NCBI GenBank assembly: GCA_023416585.1
Contig: JAEZHM010000081.1
Coordinates: forward strand, 248,001-312,000
Length of the DNA stretch: 64,000 nucleotides
Source of the DNA: Bacillota bacterium
Lineage (GTDB): Bacteria > Bacillota > Clostridia > Christensenellales > Aristaeellaceae
Reading direction: 5' to 3'
Shown: one piece after another, positions 26,912 through 35,389 of the stretch
Layout: the number at the start of each line of letters is the position of its first letter
Numbering within the stretch: the stretch's first letter is position 1
Made by a program: the position numbers and the translations under genes
Notes under the pieces: model-generated
Told to the model about the DNA's origin: nothing
The model's database searches: none
Seen by the model: only the letters and a program-made list of their open reading frames with translations

Positions 26912-27364
26912 TTATTCTTCTTTCAAAAGCTTTTGAAGGTTCTTTCTTGCCGAGAGAAGCCGCGCCCGCACGGTGGAAGACGGCAGATCGAACATTTCGC
27001 CAAGCTCCGTTGCGTTGTACCCGTGGAAATACCGCAGTGAAAAAAGGGCTCTTTCACTTTCCGGCAGCCGTCCTAGCATCTGGGCCACATGCACCGTGCT
27101 CAGGTCCGCCTCAAACATGATTTCGGGCTCGTCTTTGGGCGCATGCGTCAAGCGCCGGACCTGATCGATGAACAGATTGCGAGCCGTTCTATAAAGCCAG
27201 CTTAGGCACTTAGCATCAGGTAATTCTGCAAGAAGATCGGCATGGGCCAACGCGCGCATGAAGGCGTCCTGCACGATATCCTCGGCGAAGGCAGGGTTTT
27301 TTGTCAGGGAGATGCAAAACCTGAGCAACTGCTGGTAGTGCTGCCTGTAAAGTTGCTCGATCAT
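26912..27364 (-). CDS. ECF-type RNA polymerase sigma factor
   Basis: A 150-residue sigma-70 family factor of the extracytoplasmic type. Region 2 is visible as LLRFCISLTKNPAFAEDIVQDAFMRAL, then LSWLYRTARNLFIDQVRR. Region 4 is visible as LPESERALFSLRYFHGYNATELGEMFDLPSSTVRARL. ATG 27364 is chosen because GGAGG lies inside the short upstream extension (to 27391). It heads a three-gene - strand operon with the repeat protein and a small helical protein. Confidence 0.9.
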   Translation of the reverse strand: MIEQLYRQHYQQLLRFCISLTKNPAFAEDIVQDAFMRALAHADLLAELPDAKCLSWLYRTARNLFIDQVRRLTHAPKDEPEIMFEADLSTVHVAQMLGRLPESERALFSLRYFHGYNATELGEMFDLPSSTVRARLLSARKNLQKLLKEE

Positions 27365-27424
27365 GGTACTCCTCCTTTCCTGTGCCTTCATATGAATAAC
27401 GAACGGCAGATATCAAGTGTTGAT

Positions 27425-27441
27425 AATGTTCACGAAACATT
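27425..27441. promoter_or_regulatory. Inverted repeat upstream of the sigma operon
   Basis: AATGTT (27425-27430), 5-base gap, AACATT (27436-27441), about 60 bases upstream of the sigma start on the - strand. This could be an operator. I could not recognise an ECF promoter with normal spacing. Confidence 0.3.
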
Positions 27442-27519
27442 TTGATTTTCCTCCCAAGTGACGAAGCACCCACATCGAGTGAAGTGGCAGAAAATTCCAT
27501 AAAACGCCAGGTTTCTTCG

Positions 27520-27547
27520 TTGCCAGATTCCTGGATTTGGCTATACT
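27520..27547 (+). promoter_or_regulatory. Promoter of the + strand polysaccharide locus
   Basis: TTGCCA (27520-27525), 16-base spacer, TATACT (27542-27547), about 73 bases upstream of the dead wzz start. It would drive wzz remnant, cpsB and, by read-through, loaP and the genes after it. Confidence 0.55.
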
Positions 27548-27619
27548 GAACATAGCTTAGTTACGGACAAGCAGATTTCTTGCACAAGGGAATGCTAAAT
27601 GGGTACAGGGAGTGAAAAT

Positions 27620-27886
27620 ATGCAGGAACTGACGATCAAGGATATTCTGAAAATCCTCAAAAAGCGATGGTGGTTGATCGTTGTTTTCTGCATACTTGTG
27701 ACGGCGGCTGCGGGAGAGTATTTCTAGAATCAGCTGGATAAATATACAGCCCAGGCTATGCTGTATGTGCTGACGGATTAGGCGGATGACATAGGCCAAA
27801 CCAGATAAGAAACTGATAAGCATGGGGACCGTTCGGTTATTCGGGATGTGGTGGGACAGCTAAAAAGGCTGAAGCAAACATCCTGA
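27620..27886 (+). pseudogene. Broken Wzz/chain-length determinant gene
   Basis: From ATG 27620 the frame reads MQELTIKDILKILKKRWWL and then a hydrophobic segment (IVVFCILVTAAA), the typical start of a Wzz/CpsC polysaccharide co-polymerase. It is followed by in-frame stops at 27725, 27779, 27806 and 27884. Between the stops the wzz-like sequence continues (NQLDKYTAQAMLYVLTD; VIRDVVGQL), so this is a decayed gene rather than a short ORF. The rest of the gene is missing before cpsB at 28034. Intact wzz/BY-kinase genes are present in the convergent operon at 50.3-53.2 kb. Confidence 0.75.
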
Positions 27887-28033
27887 GCATTGCCATTACC
27901 TTTGTGGGGCATCCAAGATACTGCAGGCATTACTACGGGAAAGCATACGGTTACATCGACGAGATGGGAATCGGCCATCCCCTGTTAAAAAGCAGATATA
28001 GAATACTTGATGGATTCTGGAAAGGGTGGTCCT

Positions 28034-28720
28034 ATGTTGGATATTCATTCGCACATCCTCCCAGGGGTGGATGACGGTGCAAAATCCCACAGGCAAGCGC
28101 TTCAGATGCTGGCGGCTGCCCACGATGCCGGCATTGATATCCTTGTGGCCACACCGCACCTTAAGTATTTGAATACGGACGCAAGCCGAATTTTGGAAGC
28201 CTACTTCTGGCTGAAGCCCTACGCTCAGGCATCCGGCATCCGCCTTCTTAGGGGGTATGAGGTCTCGTATCAGGTGCTTTTGGAGCTGCCTTTCTCGGAG
28301 CTTGGCCGCTATTGCATTTCCGGAACGAATCTCCTTCTGCTGGAGCTGGGCAGCCTCCATCTCTTCCCGAAATGGAACCGCGTCCTTGGCAGTCTTGCAC
28401 GGGCAGGGTATGAATTGGTGATAGCACATCCGGAACGATATGTGTATATTCAGGAACATCCGGAGATAATCGGGAAAATAAGGAGATATGGGTGTAAAAT
28501 CCAGATTGATGCTAATGCTTATCTTAAGCCACCCTGGAATATGGAGAGGCGCACTGCTGAGAAGCTGATTCGTAAAGGCTGGATGGACTATATTGCCTCA
28601 GATGCTCACCACCCGCAGGATTACAGGCGGATGAAGGCGGTTCTTAAAAAGCTTCGGGGCCGTATTCCAAGTGATTGCATCTCCCAGGGAAACAACTTCG
28701 TATTATCGTCTTCCTTATAA
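28034..28720 (+). CDS. CpsB/CapC-type PHP tyrosine phosphatase (copy 1)
   Basis: A 228-residue metal-dependent phosphatase of the PHP superfamily that removes phosphate from BY-kinases controlling capsule assembly. Motifs: LDIHSHILPGVDDGAKS (metal-binding HxH at the N-terminus), LVATPHLKY, VIAHPERY, and YIASDAHHP. ATG 28034 is chosen for the AAAGGGTGG upstream. It follows the dead wzz, so its natural kinase partner here has been lost; it may now act on the kinases of the convergent operon. A second copy is at 54061. Confidence 0.88.
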   Translation: MLDIHSHILPGVDDGAKSHRQALQMLAAAHDAGIDILVATPHLKYLNTDASRILEAYFWLKPYAQASGIRLLRGYEVSYQVLLELPFSELGRYCISGTNLLLLELGSLHLFPKWNRVLGSLARAGYELVIAHPERYVYIQEHPEIIGKIRRYGCKIQIDANAYLKPPWNMERRTAEKLIRKGWMDYIASDAHHPQDYRRMKAVLKKLRGRIPSDCISQGNNFVLSSSL

Positions 28721-28881
28721 TACAAACGCCATAACGGGCCGGCCAGTACGGTTTGTCTGACGGCAACGGCGGCGCACATCGTTTCTCTTTCTGTCTTCCC
28801 CCTCAAGGGGGCAAGAAGGGCGAAGCTGTGTGCTTTTTTGTTCCTATAAAAAACGAATAAACATAGTGCTAAAAAAGAAGG

Positions 28882-28940
28882 CATCCGAAGGTTTCCAAAG
28901 GGCGACCGGAAAGCCCTTTGGTTGAGCTTGTGGGTGAAAA
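28882..28940. repeat. Dispersed copy of the leuC-leuD hairpin repeat upstream of loaP
   Basis: CATCCGAAGGTTTCCAAAGG through GGAAAGCCCTTTGG (28882-28921) matches the array at 21172-21620, including the CCAAAGGGC/GCCCTTTGG hairpin. Similarity fades after this. The intergenic region 28721-29013 also has CCCCC-TCAA-GGGGG at 28798-28811 and a run of T at 28833. Confidence 0.7.
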
Positions 28941-29013
28941 ATCCTTCTTCGCAAATGGCTTCATAATACGTTTGGAGCGAAAGCTCCTTATTCATCCGCA
29001 AGGAGGCTGCCAG

Positions 29014-29544
29014 ATGGATGACACATCCCAAAGCTATTGCCTGCAATGCGCCGCCGGAAGGGAGGCGGGCGTAGCGCGCCAGATCCAGCAGGAAACGGGC
29101 CTCACCGCGCTGGCGCCCACTCTTGTTCGTGTGGAATGGAAGGGCAAGGTGGCTTCCCGCAATGAGCAGACAATGTTTCCCGGCTATGTGTTCCTGTATA
29201 CCGGGAACGATGCCCCTCCCAAGCTTTATGGCGTGCATCATATGCGCAGGTTATTGACCTATGGCGCGGATCAGCGTCAATTGTACGGGCGTGACGCGGA
29301 AATTGCAAGGTGGCTCTTGCAATACGGCGGCGTGATTTGTGAGTCGAAAGCGCTTCGGGAAGGCGATCACATTGTTGTGGTGGACGGACCTATGAAAGAC
29401 ATGGGCGGCGTCCTCAAAAGCGTCAACAAGCAGCGGCAACGGGCAAACATTGAGTTCACATTCGAAGGCGTTACCCGCAATGTATGGATGGCCTTTGAGT
29501 GGGTCACCTCTGCCGATGAAGATGCATACCGCATGCCGGGGTAA
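29014..29544 (+). CDS. LoaP-type NusG paralogue (antitermination factor)
   Basis: A 176-residue NusG-family protein with an NGN domain (about 6-110: YCLQCAAGREAGVARQI; NEQTMFPGYVFLYTG) and a C-terminal KOW domain (about 122-165: LREGDHIVVVDGPMKDMGGV). Specialised NusG paralogues such as LoaP bind RNA polymerase on long polysaccharide or antibiotic operons and let it pass terminators. It precedes a run of about 19 kb of co-directional polysaccharide genes, as expected. The start ATG 29014 has AAGGAGG at 29000-29006; the longer frame from 28918 is not needed. Confidence 0.85.
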   Translation: MDDTSQSYCLQCAAGREAGVARQIQQETGLTALAPTLVRVEWKGKVASRNEQTMFPGYVFLYTGNDAPPKLYGVHHMRRLLTYGADQRQLYGRDAEIARWLLQYGGVICESKALREGDHIVVVDGPMKDMGGVLKSVNKQRQRANIEFTFEGVTRNVWMAFEWVTSADEDAYRMPG

Positions 29545-29589
29545 AGCATAGCTATGAGCATTTTAAGAAGCATATACAAGAAAGGAACC

Positions 29590-31485
29590 ATGAGAACAAG
29601 CATGACAACCACTTCCCTCAAGACCGGGGCATGGCTGCGAAAAGCCGTATTGGCCGCTCTGGATGGTTTGCTGGTTCTATTTTCCATAGGACTTGGTGTT
29701 TTGCTACGATATGAGAGCGACATAAGCGTCATGCGGACCGTGCTGATGCCGGACCGCCTTTTTTTGATCATGGCGCTGTACCTAATAGGTTTCGCGGCCG
29801 GCGGTATCTATCAAACCATGTGGCGTTATGCGGGCTTTTTGGAAATGTTCCGGCTGGCCCTGATCGCGGCGTTGGCCACATTTTTATCGCTGGTATTCAA
29901 TGAGGTTCTTGACTGGCACCTGTCCAGGGCCGTTTTGCTGCTTACGGGACTCATGACATTGATGCTTTCGGGCGGCATGCGTTACTTCTGGCGCAGATGG
30001 TACTTTGGCAGGGAAAAAAGGAAGGGCAACAAGCAAGAGCAAGGCGCCGTGATGATCGTAGGCGCAGGTTTTGCGGGTTCCTATGCATTGACGCTTTTAC
30101 GCCGCAGCGGTATGAAGACACAACCTATGTTCTTTGTGGATGATGACGAGGCTAAACAAAACCTTCGCATTCAGAACGTACCCGTCCGGGGAACGACAGA
30201 GGATATTCCGCGGCTGGTAAAAGAGCACAGCGTAAGGGAGATCATCATTGCCATCCCCTCCCTGGAAGGAGAAGCGCGGGCCAACCTGATTGCCTTATGC
30301 AACAGCACCAAATGCAAGGTGCGAATCATGACCTATCCCCAGCATGTATCCCGGGCAGAAGAGCGTCTTCAGGTTCGTGAATTGAACATCTCCGATTTCT
30401 TGTCCAGAAAAGAAGTGGCGCTTGATATGGATAACATCAGTGCCTATCTTACGGACAAGACGGTGCTTGTTACCGGCGGGGGCGGTTCCATCGGCTCGGA
30501 GATATGCCGCCAGGTGATGCGCTTTGCCCCCAGGCAGCTTGTGATATTCGATATTTACGAAAATTGCGCTTACGAGCTTTTGAATGAACTCAAGCATAAG
30601 TACGGCCCGGATGCGCCGGTGGTTGTGCTGATCGGCTCCATACGGGAACGCCACCGTCTGGATGAGGTGTTCGAGCGCTATCACCCGCAGGTGGTTTTCC
30701 ATGCTGCTGCCCACAAGCATGTGCCTTTGATGGAAGACAGCCCGGCGGAAGCCGTCAAGAACAATGTGATCGGCACACTGAATGTGCTGGAATCCGCCGG
30801 CAGCCACGGTGCGGAACGGTTTGTGCTTCTCTCCACCGACAAGGCGGTCAACCCCACCAATGTGATGGGGGCCACCAAGCGGATCTGCGAAATGCTAATC
30901 CAATCCTATGCGGGCAAGACGGATATGAAGTGCATGGCTGTGCGCTTTGGCAATGTGCTGGGCTCCCATGGCAGTGTGATCCCCCTGTTCGAGGCGCAGA
31001 TCAAAAAGGGAGGCCCGGTGAACGTCACCCATCCGGACATCACGCGGTATTTCATGACCATTCCAGAGGCGGCGCAGCTGGTGCTCCAGGCAGGCGGGAT
31101 AGCCAACAGCGGCGCCATCTATGTGCTGGACATGGGCGAGCCGGTGAAGATCATGGACCTGGCGGAAAAGCTGATCCGCTTTTACGGGTATGAACCCAAT
31201 GTGGACATCAAAGTTGAGGTTACGGGGCTGCGGCCTGGGGAAAAGATGTATGAGGAGCTTTTGATGGATGAGGAAAGGGACGGGATGCAGCATACCGCAC
31301 ACAATAAAATATTTATCGCCCCGCCTATCTCTATGGATGATGAAACGCTGTACGGACATATAGATTCATTGCGCCTTGCAGCTGAACACAATGATGATTA
31401 TGTAAAAGAGACGCTATTGCAGGTGCTGCCAACCTACCATCCGGAGGAGACGGCCATGCCGCAGCAGGTTGCGGTCGGGGCTTAA
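29590..31485 (+). CDS. Membrane-bound nucleotide-sugar 4,6-dehydratase (CapD/PglF-like)
   Basis: A protein of about 631 residues. Four membrane helices in the first 130 residues (AVLAALDGLLVLFSIGLGVL; RLFLIMALYLIGFAAGGIY) precede a CoA-binding-like domain (MIVGAGFAGSYALTLL) and an extended SDR domain (about 290-580: VLVTGGGGSIGSEI; LSTDKAVNPTNVMGATK). The MxxxK in place of YxxxK is usual for inverting 4,6-dehydratases. It would convert UDP-GlcNAc to a 4-keto-6-deoxy sugar at the membrane. ATG 29590 follows AAGAAAGGA; 29554 is an alternative start. Confidence 0.85.
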   Translation: MRTSMTTTSLKTGAWLRKAVLAALDGLLVLFSIGLGVLLRYESDISVMRTVLMPDRLFLIMALYLIGFAAGGIYQTMWRYAGFLEMFRLALIAALATFLSLVFNEVLDWHLSRAVLLLTGLMTLMLSGGMRYFWRRWYFGREKRKGNKQEQGAVMIVGAGFAGSYALTLLRRSGMKTQPMFFVDDDEAKQNLRIQNVPVRGTTEDIPRLVKEHSVREIIIAIPSLEGEARANLIALCNSTKCKVRIMTYPQHVSRAEERLQVRELNISDFLSRKEVALDMDNISAYLTDKTVLVTGGGGSIGSEICRQVMRFAPRQLVIFDIYENCAYELLNELKHKYGPDAPVVVLIGSIRERHRLDEVFERYHPQVVFHAAAHKHVPLMEDSPAEAVKNNVIGTLNVLESAGSHGAERFVLLSTDKAVNPTNVMGATKRICEMLIQSYAGKTDMKCMAVRFGNVLGSHGSVIPLFEAQIKKGGPVNVTHPDITRYFMTIPEAAQLVLQAGGIANSGAIYVLDMGEPVKIMDLAEKLIRFYGYEPNVDIKVEVTGLRPGEKMYEELLMDEERDGMQHTAHNKIFIAPPISMDDETLYGHIDSLRLAAEHNDDYVKETLLQVLPTYHPEETAMPQQVAVGA

Positions 31486-31548
31486 CGTGTTCATTTGCCT
31501 AGGCAGTAAGAGACACATAAATCCAAGGCGAAAGAAGGAGATTAGTAC

Positions 31549-32153
31549 ATGGGATTTCGCATTTTTCTGTCCCCCCCAAACATGGGCGGAAAAGAATTGG
31601 AGTATATCGAGGAAGCGTTTGCAAATAACTGGATAGCACCGTATGGCCCATCTATAAACGCTTTCGAAGAAGAAATGGCACATTATGTAGGTGTAGAATC
31701 TGCATTAGCATTGACATCCGGAACGGCAGCCATTCATCTTGCGCTGCGCTGGTACGGTGTGGAGCCGGATGATTATATTTTTTGTTCCGACTTTACCTTT
31801 ATCGGTTCATGTGCCGCTATCTTGTACGAACGTTGTATACCGATCTTTATCGACAGTGAACCTGACAGTTGGAACATGTCGCCAAAAGTTTTAGAAACGG
31901 CACTTTAATGGGCGGACGCGAAAGGTAAACTGCCTAAGTCTATCATAATTGTCGATCTGTATGGAGAGAGCGCAGACTGGGATGAGCTATTGCCCATATG
32001 CCGAAAATTTGGTGTACCTGTCATAGAGGATGCAGCAGAGGCGTTGAAACTGCCTATAAAGGTAAAAGGTGCGGCTCCTTTGGCGATATTTCTGTAATAT
32101 CATTTCATGAGGACAAGTTTTATACAGGGCATTATGAGGCGAAAACGGCTTGA
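31549..32153 (+). pseudogene. Broken DegT/DnrJ/EryC1 family sugar aminotransferase
   Basis: The start is normal (ATG 31549 after AAAGAAGGAG) and encodes an aminotransferase N-terminus (WIAPYGPSINAFEEEMAHYV; ALTSGTAAIHLALRW). An in-frame TAA at 31906 interrupts it; a C-to-T change in CAA would explain it. The same frame continues with family sequence (SIIIVDLYGESADWDELLPI; VIEDAAEAL). A frameshift near 32048 follows, and the new frame reads YKGKRCGSFGDISVISF and then ends at TGA 32151. Only about 200 of the usual 370-400 residues remain. It would have made a 4-amino sugar from the product of the dehydratase before it. The stretch 32154-32345 is A/T-rich with no gene. Confidence 0.85.
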
Positions 32154-32345
32154 AAAGGGCTGATATAAGGGTTTGTCGGCTTGATTATGTGGCTCGATTG
32201 ATACATAAATCAAAATTGTATACTGTTCGGATATTTACGAGAATAAGTTTATCACGAACGGACGATTGCGTTATGTAATTATCTTATTTACATCAGGACG
32301 TGCGTGTTGTAATTCAACCAATATTTACCGCGAGGTTTGGGATAT

Positions 32346-33029
32346 ATGAACAAAGCGATTTTTAAACGGTTGCTGGATATAGTTTTTTCATTATGCGGCA
32401 TTGTTGTGCTATCGCCGGTATTTCTTATAATTGCAGTTGCAATTGTCATAGACGACCCAGGTTCCATTTTTTTTAAGCAAAAGCGTGTCGGGAAGAACAA
32501 GAAGCTGTTTACGATCTTGAAATTTCGCAGTATGAAGATGAGTACACCGCATGATACACCGACTCATATGCTTGAAAATCCGGAGCAATACATAACGAGA
32601 GTCGGTAAATTTCTGCGTAAAACTTCGCTTGATGAGTTGCCGCAGATATTCAATATTTTTACAGGTCAGATGAGCATCATCGGTCCCCGTCCGGCTCTTT
32701 GGAATCAGGACGACTTGATCGCCGAGCGTGACAAATACGAGGCTAACGATATTACACCCGGACTCACCGGTTGGGCGCAGGTAAACGGTCGTGATGAGCT
32801 AATCATAGAAGATAAAGCCCGGCTCGATGGTGAATATACGCGAAACATATCCATAAAGATGGACTGGGTTTGTTTTTGGATGACAGTCGGAAATGTTCTG
32901 AAAAGAAAAGGTGTCGTCGAAGGCGGAACGGGTGTTATGGTTAAGCAGATCGTCAAAAGGCAAAACGAGATTAATAAAGATATTGACAATACAAATATTG
33001 ATGTTGAAAAAGAGGCGATCACTAAATGA
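32346..33029 (+). CDS. Undecaprenyl-phosphate sugar phosphotransferase (initiating transferase)
   Basis: A 227-residue polyprenyl-phosphate hexose-1-phosphate transferase (PglC/WcaJ C-terminal type) that loads the first sugar onto the lipid carrier. It has one hydrophobic N-terminal segment (FSLCGIVVLSPVFLIIAVAI), then FFKQKRVGKNKKLF, ILKFRSM, LRKTSLDELPQIFNI, SIIGPRPAL and PGLTGWAQVNGRD. The ATG at 32346 is used rather than the in-frame TTG 9 bases upstream. It overlaps the next gene by ATGA. Base composition starts to fall here. Confidence 0.92.
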   Translation: MNKAIFKRLLDIVFSLCGIVVLSPVFLIIAVAIVIDDPGSIFFKQKRVGKNKKLFTILKFRSMKMSTPHDTPTHMLENPEQYITRVGKFLRKTSLDELPQIFNIFTGQMSIIGPRPALWNQDDLIAERDKYEANDITPGLTGWAQVNGRDELIIEDKARLDGEYTRNISIKMDWVCFWMTVGNVLKRKGVVEGGTGVMVKQIVKRQNEINKDIDNTNIDVEKEAITK

Positions 33030-34204
33030 AAATACTTGTGATTTGTCAATACTATTATCCAGAACCATTTCGCATTAATGATATTTGCGAGGAACTAGTA
33101 AAAAAAGGTCACAAGGTTACGGTTGTAACTGGAACACCTAATTATCCGATGGGTGAGACTTATGAAGGATACGAGTCTGGAAAAAAACAAGACGAGATAA
33201 TTAGCGGCGTTAATGTTCACAGATGTAAGATCCACCCCAGAAAAACGGGTTCGGTGCATAGATTATGGAATTACTTCAGTTATCCGATACAGTCAAGCAA
33301 ATATATAAAAAAGCTGGATGGTTCCTTTGATGTTGTCTTTATTTATCAACTCTCTCCGGTGTTGATGGCAAAAGCAGGAATTTGCTACGCAAAGAAATGG
33401 CATAAGAAATCTATTCTATACTGCCTTGACTTGTGGCCTGCTAGCCTAACAGCCGGGGGTGTCAATGGAGGAATGGTATATAAGTGGTTTCATCGCAAAT
33501 CAAAAAGGATATACAGCTCTGTGGACAAGATTATTGCGACATCCAAATCCTTTAAGGATTATTTTAGCGAGCAGTTCGACATAAATAAGGTTGACTATCT
33601 TCCGCAGTATGGCGAAGATTTGTTTACACCGGAACAGTGCCACAAAATTCCAAATGAATATATTGATTTGATGTTTGCAGGAAATGTTGGTACGGCACAA
33701 AGCGTGAGTACAATAATAAAAGCAGCAGCACTTTGTAAAGATATTGAGAACTTAAGATGGCACATTGTCGGTGATGGTAAAGAACTTTATAATTGCAAAA
33801 TTCTGGCGAAAGAACTTTCAGCACCCGTCACATTCCATGGAAGAAAAAATATCGATGAAATGCCGAAGTATTATTCAATGGCAGATGCAATGCTTGTCAC
33901 TTTGCAGAAAGATCCGGTATTAAGTCTTACACTACCTGGTAAGGTGCAGACCTATATGGCAGCGGGTAAGCCAATAATCGGAGCAATTGACGGGGAAACA
34001 CCAGAGGTAATTCGTGATGCGGAGTGTGGTTTAGTTAGTGATGCCGAAAACAGCACCTATCTCGCAGAAAGTGTACGAAAATATATGAACTTATCTACAA
34101 AGGACCGCGAAAGATACGATGATAATGCTAAAAAGTATTATGAGTTACACTTTAGCAGGCACGCATTTATCGAAAACTTATCGGAGGAATCCATTATTCT
34201 TTGA
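33026..34204 (+). CDS. Glycosyltransferase family 4 (WbuB-like)
   Basis: A 392-residue GT-B glycosyltransferase. The N-terminal domain starts MKILVICQYYYPEPFRINDI and has LYCLDLWPASLTAGG, typical of the WbuB/WcaI group. The C-terminal domain has the donor-binding region (DLMFAGNVGTAQS; GKVQTYMAAGKPIIGAIDGE). It adds a sugar to the lipid-linked repeat unit; donor and acceptor are not predictable. It starts in the stop of the initiating transferase, so it probably adds the second sugar. Codon use is clearly A/T-rich from here to 43036. Confidence 0.88.
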   Translation: MKILVICQYYYPEPFRINDICEELVKKGHKVTVVTGTPNYPMGETYEGYESGKKQDEIISGVNVHRCKIHPRKTGSVHRLWNYFSYPIQSSKYIKKLDGSFDVVFIYQLSPVLMAKAGICYAKKWHKKSILYCLDLWPASLTAGGVNGGMVYKWFHRKSKRIYSSVDKIIATSKSFKDYFSEQFDINKVDYLPQYGEDLFTPEQCHKIPNEYIDLMFAGNVGTAQSVSTIIKAAALCKDIENLRWHIVGDGKELYNCKILAKELSAPVTFHGRKNIDEMPKYYSMADAMLVTLQKDPVLSLTLPGKVQTYMAAGKPIIGAIDGETPEVIRDAECGLVSDAENSTYLAESVRKYMNLSTKDRERYDDNAKKYYELHFSRHAFIENLSEESIIL

Positions 34205-34219
34205 TTTGAGGGCAGCCAC

Positions 34220-35389
34220 ATGAAGATACTTATGGTAAATTCCGTCTGCGGAATTCGTAGTACTGGACGCATTTGTACTGATTTAGCTTCTGCTTTAGAG
34301 GAGCAAGGTCATGAAGTGAAAATTGCATACGGCAGAGAGAATGTGCCGGATCGATTTCAAAAATACGCCGTGCGTATCGGAACTGATTGGGATGTCAAAC
34401 TGCACGGACTAAAAGCAAGGTTGTTTGACGCATCGGGATTCGGAAGCAAAAGAGCGACGGAGAAGTTTATAGAATGGGTCAAGCAGTACGATCCGGATAT
34501 TATTCATCTGCACAACATCCACGGGTATTACATTAATATCGAAGTGCTGTTTCAGTATTTAAAAACCTGCGGGAAGAAGATTATTTGGACGCTGCATGAT
34601 TGTTGGGCATTTACAGGGCATTGCGTTTATTTCGATTACGCTGGTTGTGAGAAATGGAAGGAACAATGCGATTGTTGCCCGGAAAAGCGGGAATATCCTG
34701 CATGTATAGGCATTTCTAAATCTAAGCAAAACTTTCAAAACAAAAAGTCGTTATTCACCGGAGTACCTAATCTGACAATCATTACTCCGTCGGTATGGCT
34801 CAAGAAATATGTAGAATGCTCTTTTGTAAAAAAATATCCAGTACAAGTTATCAATAATGGCATTGATACATGTATGTTTAAACCTACAAAAAGCAACATA
34901 AAGCAACGTTTTCATTTAGAAAACAAAATAATAGTGTTAGGCGTTGCTTCAATATGGGATAGGCGAAAAGGCTTGAGTTATTTGATTGAATTGGCAAAGA
35001 AGCTCGATGATTCTTATAAGGTTGTGGTAATAGGTTTAAATGAAAAGCAAGTAAAGCAGCTTCCAGATTATATGTTGGGAATTCACCACACAAGCAATGT
35101 TCAAGAGTTGGTGGAATGGTACTCGGCAGCGGATGTGTATGTTAATCCAACGTTAGAGGACAATTATCCTACGACCAATTTGGAGGCCATTTCATGCGGA
35201 ACTCCATGCATTACTTTTCAAACTGGCGGTAGTCCTGAAAGTGCAATGCTTTTTGGAAAGGTAGTGGATGAAATTGATGGGGAAAGTATTCACTCAATGT
35301 TACCAAAGTCTAAGCCGCAGTTGGACATTGATACAATTTCCATTCGTAGGATGATAGACGCATTCATAAGCGTGTATGAGGTAGGGTAA
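34220..35389 (+). CDS. Glycosyltransferase family 4
   Basis: A 389-residue GT-B glycosyltransferase. Features are MKILMVNSVCGIRSTGRI, DIIHLHNIHGYYINI, a cysteine cluster (CEKWKEQCDCCPEKREYPAC, about 150-169) that may bind a metal, NNGIDTCMFKP, and the C-terminal donor site (YVNPTLEDNYPTTNLEAISC). The cysteine insert is found in some WcaC-type transferases. Its stop shares one base with the wzy start (TAATG), so translation is coupled. Specific sugar unknown. Confidence 0.87.
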   Translation: MKILMVNSVCGIRSTGRICTDLASALEEQGHEVKIAYGRENVPDRFQKYAVRIGTDWDVKLHGLKARLFDASGFGSKRATEKFIEWVKQYDPDIIHLHNIHGYYINIEVLFQYLKTCGKKIIWTLHDCWAFTGHCVYFDYAGCEKWKEQCDCCPEKREYPACIGISKSKQNFQNKKSLFTGVPNLTIITPSVWLKKYVECSFVKKYPVQVINNGIDTCMFKPTKSNIKQRFHLENKIIVLGVASIWDRRKGLSYLIELAKKLDDSYKVVVIGLNEKQVKQLPDYMLGIHHTSNVQELVEWYSAADVYVNPTLEDNYPTTNLEAISCGTPCITFQTGGSPESAMLFGKVVDEIDGESIHSMLPKSKPQLDIDTISIRRMIDAFISVYEVG

